Below, piece after piece: positions 5,152 through 9,515 of a stretch of 9,515 nucleotides of DNA (position 1 is its first letter; the number at the start of each line of letters is the position of its first letter). The notes beneath the pieces were generated by a model. It was given only the letters and a program-made list of their open reading frames with translations. It did not search any database and had not been told where the DNA came from. Position numbers and translations under genes: made by a program. Source of the stretch: Nitrososphaerales archaeon TH1177 (lineage in GTDB: Archaea; Thermoproteota; Nitrososphaeria; Nitrososphaerales; Nitrososphaeraceae); assembly GCA_014523515.1 (NCBI GenBank), contig JAATVJ010000316.1, positions 1 to 9,515 on the forward strand, written 5' to 3'.

Positions 5152-6459
5152 CTACTTCTTTTGATATGTTTCTGTAATGGACTTAACAACTCCAGCAGCA
5201 ATTGTAGTACCCATATCTCTCAAGGCAAATCTACCAATTTCAGGGAATTCTTTGAAAGTTTCTATGGCTAGAGGTCTAACTGGTCTGATTTTCACAATTG
5301 CTGCATCGCCGGTTTTAAGGAATTTTGGTTTTTCTTCCAGTACTCCTCCTGTTTTAGGATCAATTTTAGCAACAAAATCTGACAAAGTTGCCGCTACTTG
5401 AGCTGTATGTGCATGTAATACTGGAGTATATCCAGGTGCCATAGCAGTTGGATGATGGATCACTATTATTTGAGCTTCAAATTCTTTAGCAACATTAGGA
5501 GGATTATCTATATGTCCTATAACGTCACCCCTATGAATAGATTTTTTGTCTATTCCTCTTAGGTTAAATCCAATATTATCACCAGCTTCTGCTGAATCCA
5601 TTTGAGTATGATGAGTTTCTATAGATTTAACTTCTCCCGTTACTCCTGCAGGCATCACAATTACCTTATCATTAGCTTTAACAACACCAGTTTCTACTCT
5701 GCCTACTGGGACAGTCCCCACACCTGTAATTGAATATACATCTTGAATTGGAATTCTCAATGGTTTTCCAATTGGTTTTTCTGGTGGATCAAAAGAATCT
5801 AGTGCTTCCAACAAAGTTATACCTTTATACCAACCCATGTTTTCGGATTTTTTGGCTAAATTATCACCTTTCCACCCAGATACTGGAACAAAATTTACTT
5901 TACTTGTATTATAACCAACCATTTTTAACATTTTTTCAACTACACCTTTTACTTCATTATATCTTGCTTCTGAATAGTTGGAATCATCCATTTTATTTAA
6001 AGCAACAACTACTTGTCCTACTCCTAATGTTCTGCATAAAAATGCATGTTCCCTTGCTTGACCTCCAGGTTCAGTAGCAGCTTCAGTCTCTCCCGGTTTT
6101 GTAGAAACAACCAGAATAGCCACATCAGCTTCTGAGGCACCGGTAATCATATTTTTAATAAAGTCTCTATGACCTGGGGCATCAATTAAGGTAAAGAAAA
6201 ATTTTTTAGTTTCAAATTTCTGAAATGCTAAATCTATTGTAATTCCTCGATCTCTTTCATCCTTAATACTATCTAAAACCCAGGCATATTTGAAAGTGTC
6301 ACCTTTACCAGTAGCTTCTGATTCTTTTGCAAATTGTTCTATAGTTCTTTGATCAATAACTCCTAAATCAACCATTAAATGGCCAACAATAGTAGATTTA
6401 CCATTATCTACATGTCCTGTAACCACGAGATTCATGTGTGGTTTCTTGCTTGAGCTCAT
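5152..6459 (-). CDS. tuf: Translation elongation factor EF-1A (EF-Tu homologue)
   Basis: This GTPase delivers aminoacyl-tRNA to the ribosomal A site. At 435 residues it is full length for archaea. The G domain shows all five GTP motifs: GHVDNGKST at 15-23, the switch I threonine in DRGITIDLAF around 69-79, DAPGH at 93-97, NKMD at 155-158 and VSGW at 193-196. Domain II follows from about 225 (LRIPIQDVYSITGVGTVPVG) and domain III from about 325 (FEAQIIVIHHP... to GRFALRDMGTTIAAGVV). It is the first gene of the tuf-rps10 operon. A good TATA box lies 25-34 bases upstream, and an element shared with rpl32e lies 62-78 bases upstream. It diverges from the pterin dehydratase gene. Confidence 0.98.
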   Translation of the reverse strand: MSSSKKPHMNLVVTGHVDNGKSTIVGHLMVDLGVIDQRTIEQFAKESEATGKGDTFKYAWVLDSIKDERDRGITIDLAFQKFETKKFFFTLIDAPGHRDFIKNMITGASEADVAILVVSTKPGETEAATEPGGQAREHAFLCRTLGVGQVVVALNKMDDSNYSEARYNEVKGVVEKMLKMVGYNTSKVNFVPVSGWKGDNLAKKSENMGWYKGITLLEALDSFDPPEKPIGKPLRIPIQDVYSITGVGTVPVGRVETGVVKANDKVIVMPAGVTGEVKSIETHHTQMDSAEAGDNIGFNLRGIDKKSIHRGDVIGHIDNPPNVAKEFEAQIIVIHHPTAMAPGYTPVLHAHTAQVAATLSDFVAKIDPKTGGVLEEKPKFLKTGDAAIVKIRPVRPLAIETFKEFPEIGRFALRDMGTTIAAGVVKSITETYQKK

Positions 6460-6483
6460 ACACGGAAGAGTATTCGTCTGCTT

Positions 6484-6493
6484 TATTTATATT
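6484..6493 (-). promoter_or_regulatory. TATA box of the tuf-rps10 operon
   Basis: The minus strand reads CGAAATATAAATAAAG across 6481-6496, a good archaeal TATA box with purines upstream at the usual BRE position. It lies 25-34 bases before ATG 6459, predicting a very short leader. Confidence 0.6.
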
Positions 6494-6520
6494 TCGTTAT
6501 GATTAGCAATAATTGAATTG

Positions 6521-6537
6521 CTTTCTAACAAAGGAAG
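6521..6537 (-). promoter_or_regulatory. Upstream element shared with rpl32e (copy 2)
   Basis: The minus strand reads CTTCCTTTGTTAGAAAG, 62-78 bases before the tuf start and about 27 bases beyond its TATA box. It is 14 of 17 identical, same orientation, to 2648-2664 upstream of rpl32e; the core TTGTTAGA is invariant. Confidence 0.4.
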
Positions 6538-6564
6538 ATAATAACATAAAAAAAATTATTTTAC

Positions 6565-6587
6565 TTTATTTATTTATTTATTTATTA
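6565..6587. repeat. TTTA tetranucleotide repeat
   Basis: Five uninterrupted copies of TTTA (6565-6584) plus TTA lie between the tuf and pterin dehydratase promoters. It is a short microsatellite that could vary in length; a regulatory effect is not shown. Confidence 0.6.
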
Positions 6588-6629
6588 CAGTTAAAAGAAT
6601 ATTAATAGCAAATGATTATCTAATTTTAG

Positions 6630-6914
6630 TTGATCAATCGTGAAAAACTTTCCGATAATGAAATTGAAGTTAAGTTAAAAGAAATAAAAGATTGGAAAAT
6701 AGAGAATGGAAAATTATGTAAATCTTTTGAATTTAAAAACTTCACTCAAGCCTTTGGTTTCATTACAAAAATAGCATTGGAATCAGAGAAAGTTGATCAT
6801 CATCCAGAATTATTTAATGTCTATAACAAAGTTAGAGTTTATCTATCCACACATACAATTAACGGATTAAGTGAATATGATTTCGTATTGGCAAAAAAAA
6901 TTGACGAACTTTAA
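6630..6914 (+). CDS. Pterin-4a-carbinolamine dehydratase
   Basis: A small cytoplasmic enzyme of the PCD/DCoH family, which dehydrates 4a-hydroxytetrahydropterin in pterin recycling. The 94 residues show family features: LSDNEIEVKLKEIKDWKIE at 7-25, the helix FKNFTQAFGFITKIALESEK, the paired histidines H57-H58 in DHHPE, YNKVRVYLSTH at 65-75 with H75, and the final GLSEYDFVLAKKID. The spacing of H58 to H75 equals that of the rat DCoH active-site histidines. The start is TTG 6630: an in-frame ATG at 6612 is followed by TAA and TAG before it. It converges on glnA with 35 bases between stops. No aromatic amino acid hydroxylase is nearby. PCD-like proteins have also been linked to molybdopterin metabolism, a possible role here. 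Confidence 0.9.
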   Translation: MINREKLSDNEIEVKLKEIKDWKIENGKLCKSFEFKNFTQAFGFITKIALESEKVDHHPELFNVYNKVRVYLSTHTINGLSEYDFVLAKKIDEL

Positions 6915-6949
6915 GATTACAAAATTAATTAAATAATAAAAATAAATTT

Positions 6950-8416
6950 TCACACATCTGCATATAAAGAGAATTCATATGGATGAGGTCTTAAAGTAAC
7001 TTCTCTATATTCATTTGTTCCATGTTCTATTAATTTTTCGATTACTGAATCATTAAATATTGGTTTGAGAAACTCTCTATCTGACTCTAAAGCTTCAGAT
7101 GCTTCTAATAAACTAGTTGGTAATTGTTTTATTCCCAGTTGACGTCTTCGTATGGGAGTCATTTTGAAAATATCTTCATCAATGGGATCGCCTATAGATA
7201 TTTTTTTCTTTACTCCATCTAAACCAGCTGCAATAATAGATGAAAAAGCTAAATATGGATTACAGGATGGATCCGGAGCACGAAATTCAATTCTTTTCAT
7301 ATTTGCAAATCTTTCACCTCTAAAATGTCCTGGAATACGTATTATAGCAGACCTATTACCTGTACTCCAAGCAACATAAACAGGAGCTTCATATCCAGGA
7401 ACTAATCTTCTATATGAGTTGGTTGTAGGAGCTACAATTGCAGCAAGTGCAAAAGAATGTTCTAATATGCCTCCACAAAAATATCTAGCTAATTCAGAAA
7501 TTTCAGCATATTCATCATTTTGGTCAAAAAATAAGTTAGTATTATCATTCCAAAGACTGACATTAACATGTAAACCAGATCCATTATCAAGTGCTATTGG
7601 CTTTGGCATCATAGTAGCTATCATATTATGTTTCTTGGCAACATTTTTTACAATAAACTTGTAACTCTGAACTGAATCTGCCATATTTACTAATGAATCA
7701 TATCGCATATCTATTTCACATTGTCCAGCTGTTGCAACTTCATGATGATGTGCATCACATGCAATACCAAAATTATTGCTTAGAATATCTACACATTCAT
7801 TTCGCAAATCAACTAAAGTATCTGCAGGAGCACTAGGAAGATAACCTTCCTTTAAATTCACAGTATATCCAAAGCGATTGGAAGCCCATGGAGCTTCTTT
7901 TGAAATAATCTCATAACTTTGACTGTGATAAGGTGAAAGAGTATTTACTAACAGATTATCAAAAACAAAAAATTCAACTTCTGGTCCCCAGTATGACACC
8001 TCATATCCATTTTCATTAATATATTTTTCAGCTTTCTTTGCTATACCACGAGGATCTCTTGAAAATTGTATTCTATTAGATCCTCCACTTAAAATATCGC
8101 AAATCAACCTGCATGTCTTGTATTTCTCTATCCATGGAATTATAGCATAAGTAGAAGGATCAGGTCTAATAATTAAATCAGATTCATGAATATCAGTAAA
8201 TCCACGAATTGAAGAACCATCAACTTTCGGTAATCCATTTTCAAAATCTGTTTTTTTAAACATATTTGTAGAAATAGTAATATGATGGAATTTTCCGAAA
8301 AGTCCAGTAAATTGTAAATCTATAAACTTGATATCATCTTTTTCTAATTTATCCATAACATCATCAGTACTAAAATTTTGTTTTTCAATTCTTCCTTCAA
8401 TAATCCTATATGGCAA
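6950..8416 (-). CDS. glnA: Glutamine synthetase type I
   Basis: This enzyme makes glutamine from glutamate, ammonium and ATP, the main entry of ammonium into biomass. The 488 residues contain the N-terminal domain (FIDLQFTGLFGKFHH, latch DGSSIRGF at 66-73) and the catalytic barrel. By alignment with E. coli, metal and substrate residues include E146 and E148 (GPEVEFF), E226 and E234 (HHHEVATAGQCE), H283 (NGSGLH), flap E343, R355 and R360 (GNRSAIIRIP), and E377 and R379 (IEFRAP). Phe417 occupies the place of the adenylylated tyrosine (DEDIFKMT), so adenylylation control is not expected. The start is TTG 8416, right after an in-frame TGA; ATG 8356 (residue 21) would cut into the first helix. 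A direct repeat lies just upstream. Confidence 0.97.
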   Translation of the reverse strand: MPYRIIEGRIEKQNFSTDDVMDKLEKDDIKFIDLQFTGLFGKFHHITISTNMFKKTDFENGLPKVDGSSIRGFTDIHESDLIIRPDPSTYAIIPWIEKYKTCRLICDILSGGSNRIQFSRDPRGIAKKAEKYINENGYEVSYWGPEVEFFVFDNLLVNTLSPYHSQSYEIISKEAPWASNRFGYTVNLKEGYLPSAPADTLVDLRNECVDILSNNFGIACDAHHHEVATAGQCEIDMRYDSLVNMADSVQSYKFIVKNVAKKHNMIATMMPKPIALDNGSGLHVNVSLWNDNTNLFFDQNDEYAEISELARYFCGGILEHSFALAAIVAPTTNSYRRLVPGYEAPVYVAWSTGNRSAIIRIPGHFRGERFANMKRIEFRAPDPSCNPYLAFSSIIAAGLDGVKKKISIGDPIDEDIFKMTPIRRRQLGIKQLPTSLLEASEALESDREFLKPIFNDSVIEKLIEHGTNEYREVTLRPHPYEFSLYADV

Positions 8417-8428
8417 ATCAGTTGATAG

Positions 8429-8452
8429 TAATTAAGGATCTCATAATTAAGG
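8429..8452. repeat. Direct repeat in the glnA promoter
   Basis: Two exact copies of TAATTAAGG (8429-8437 and 8444-8452; CCTTAATTA on the coding strand), with a 15-base period, lie 13-36 bases upstream of the glnA start. They cover the expected TATA region, so they could be a tandem regulator site or duplicated promoter core. Confidence 0.45.
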
Positions 8453-8484
8453 CTTTCAGAAATTTAAGAAGAAAAACGGAATTA

Positions 8485-8492
8485 TTTATAAA
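8485..8492 (+). promoter_or_regulatory. TATA box of gins51
   Basis: TTTATAAA lies 26-33 bases before ATG 8518, the spacing expected for a leaderless archaeal transcript. Confidence 0.55.
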
Positions 8493-8517
8493 TTAATTCT
8501 GCTAAAATACTAAATTA

Positions 8518-9099
8518 ATGTCTGACAATATGGAAGATTACTTTACTGTGGAAATGGCATACAATATTCTTTTAAAAGAATGTCAAATTTCATCTTTACA
8601 AGAAATACCTTATGATACTTATCAGAGATTAGCTATTACAATTGGTAATTTAAAATCAAAAGAGTATGAAATTATTGAAAAAAAAATTGTGCAGAAAGTT
8701 ATTGAAAATCTCTCAATAATATCAAATCTTTTACTTCAGACTAGAATGGAAAAAATCATTATAGGAAATGTAAGTTCTAATTTAGAGATGAATTATTCTA
8801 AAATGACAGATGAAGAAAAATATATCATCGATGAAGAAATTCAGTCAAAAAGAAAGAGAACACAAATAATAACTCTGATAACCAATGGTCAGCCAAAGAT
8901 TTTAGAAAAAATAACAGATATAATTAAACAAAAAAAATTACTAATTAAATTTATAAAACCAATGGAACAATTCGTCGGCGTCGATATGTATAAATATGGT
9001 CCTTTTTGCGTTGATGATATCGCTAACTTACCTTTTGAAAATGCATTATCTCTTGTTAATAGTAAAATGGCAACTGAGATTTTTCCAATTTTTGATTAA
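8518..9099 (+). CDS. gins51: GINS complex subunit, Gins51-like
   Basis: GINS bridges the MCM helicase and other replisome proteins at archaeal replication forks. The 193-residue protein has the order of archaeal Gins51. First comes a helical A domain (about 10-120) containing KIVQKVIENLSIISNLLLQT, an RMEKIIIG segment and the MTDEEKYIIDEEIQ helix. After a linker, a small C-terminal beta-rich B domain follows at 148-188 (FVGVDMYKYGPFCVDDIANL, then PFENALSLVNSKMATEI). The FVG-D-YGPF and LP-ENA-LV pattern is what I recognise from the archaeal Gins51/Gins23 B domain. The B domain at the C-terminus indicates Gins51 rather than Gins23. ATG 8518 is supported by its TATA box. No primase or MCM gene is adjacent. 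Family confidence is good; subunit identity is slightly less certain. Confidence 0.8.
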   Translation: MSDNMEDYFTVEMAYNILLKECQISSLQEIPYDTYQRLAITIGNLKSKEYEIIEKKIVQKVIENLSIISNLLLQTRMEKIIIGNVSSNLEMNYSKMTDEEKYIIDEEIQSKRKRTQIITLITNGQPKILEKITDIIKQKKLLIKFIKPMEQFVGVDMYKYGPFCVDDIANLPFENALSLVNSKMATEIFPIFD

Positions 9100-9102
9100 T
9101 AT

Positions 9103-9112
9103 TTTATAATTA
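9103..9112 (+). promoter_or_regulatory. TATA box before the membrane-protein gene
   Basis: TTTATAATTA lies just after gins51, 21-30 bases before an ATG at 9133 and 43-52 before TTG 9155. A purine-rich AAGGAAAGG stretch follows at 9114-9122. The spacing fits initiation near 9133 better than at 9155. Confidence 0.4.
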
Positions 9113-9154
9113 AAAGGAAAGGAAAATATTTTATGAAAAGTATTCATTCAAATA

Positions 9155-9463
9155 TTGACACATAATGAAATAGACATTGATCAGTTTATTTTGCTAACTA
9201 TTTATCCTAGCATTGCATTATTTGGAATTACTTTTTTTGCAAAAAAGGCTAGGTTAGCATCATCTATTCAGTACGGCTTACAGGCTTTTATCTGTATTGT
9301 ATTCTCAATTATATATTTAATTTCAATTCCTAATGGAGGAGCTCAAGGATTAGCAATAGTGCTATTATTGTTCAGTGGGATATTACTATTAATGGCAAGA
9401 AAATATAAAATTCATCCTGAAGAAAATGATAAATCCTCATCTAAAGAAATTCCTTTTAATTAA
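9155..9463 (+). CDS. Small membrane protein with three predicted helices
   Basis: A 102-residue integral membrane protein of unknown function. Hydrophobic segments span about 11-29 (FILLTIYPSIALFGITFFA), 40-57 (YGLQAFICIVFSIIYLIS) and 64-80 (QGLAIVLLLFSGILLLM). They are followed by a basic stretch (ARKYKIH) and a charged, serine-rich tail. Basic KKAR after helix 1 and ARKYK after helix 3 suggest a cytoplasmic C-terminus by the positive-inside rule. The frame has no ATG before residue 80. TTG 9155 is the best start in frame, the upstream frame being closed by TGA at 9134-9136, itself inside the out-of-frame ATG at 9133. It lies 55 bases after gins51 and has its own TATA-like box. No homologue is recognised. 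Confidence 0.65.
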   Translation: MTHNEIDIDQFILLTIYPSIALFGITFFAKKARLASSIQYGLQAFICIVFSIIYLISIPNGGAQGLAIVLLLFSGILLLMARKYKIHPEENDKSSSKEIPFN

Positions 9464-9482
9464 ATTTATCTGATAAATTTAA
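9460..9482. repeat. 23-nt perfect palindrome at the membrane-protein stop codon
   Basis: TTAAATTTATC-T-GATAAATTTAA is an 11-bp perfect inverted repeat around one base. It begins one base before the TAA stop of the membrane-protein gene. It could be a protein-binding site or an RNA hairpin at the transcript's 3' end. The bases after it (9483-9515) are AT-rich and show nothing further. Confidence 0.5.
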
Positions 9483-9515
9483 GAATTTATATGATGATAA
9501 ATATTTAAATTTATA

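Noticed and set aside
5177..6077. Plus-strand frames at 5177-5401 and 5730-6077
   Set aside because: Both are antisense to the intact tuf gene and have no independent support.
6565..6587. TTTA tandem repeat considered as a CRISPR-like or phase-variation tract
   Set aside because: It is a simple five-copy tetranucleotide repeat with no spacers, outside any coding frame. Nothing supports phase variation beyond its presence.
6915..6949. Bidirectional terminator between the pterin dehydratase gene and glnA
   Set aside because: The 35-base convergent gap has only short A/T runs and no clear hairpin or long T tract on either strand.
7152..7664. Plus-strand frames at 7152-7379 and 7419-7664
   Set aside because: Both are antisense to conserved parts of glnA.

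Overview
The window reads as chromosomal DNA of an AT-rich archaeon, most likely a member of the Nitrososphaeria (Thaumarchaeota). The evidence is the set of archaeal or eukaryote-like information genes (ribosomal proteins eL19 and eL32, EF-1A next to S10, a GINS subunit of the archaeal Gins51 type, archaeal D-aminoacyl-tRNA deacylase). Several start codons also have a TATA-like box about 20-35 bases upstream with almost no leader. The Nitrososphaeria assignment is inference; the genus cannot be fixed from the sequence alone. No rRNA, tRNA or CRISPR array was seen.

Layout from left to right. (1) At 1-169 the 5' part of an unrecognised minus-strand gene runs off the left edge, followed by an AT-rich gap of about 420 bases. 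(2) dtdA (587-1393, minus) diverges from a 65-residue hypothetical gene (1506-1703, plus). (3) A two-gene ribosomal operon, rpl32e then rpl19e (minus), is separated from the spc-type neighbours it has in many archaea. (4) sod (2741-3364, plus) encodes an Mn-type, bacterial-looking superoxide dismutase. (5) A complete 728-bp IS6-like insertion sequence lies at 3415-4142, with near-perfect inverted termini and a perfect 8-bp target duplication; its transposase is split by a frameshift. (6) A secreted protein with a PsbP-like sequence pattern lies at 4153-4725 (minus). (7) The tuf-rps10 elongation-factor/S10 operon occupies 4828-6459 (minus). (8) A pterin carbinolamine dehydratase (6630-6914, plus) converges on glnA, a type I glutamine synthetase (6950-8416, minus). 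(9) A Gins51-like replication gene (8518-9099, plus) is followed by a small three-helix membrane protein (9155-9463, plus).

The genes are mostly independent housekeeping units: translation (tuf, rps10, rpl32e, rpl19e, dtdA), replication (gins51), nitrogen assimilation (glnA) and oxidative-stress defence (sod). The two translation operons share a 17-nt upstream element (14 of 17 identical), the most suggestive regulatory signal here. No defence system or clearly new multi-gene system was found. The main points of interest are the young but frameshifted IS, the shared promoter element, repeats in the glnA and rpl32e promoters, and a cluster of genes without ATG starts.
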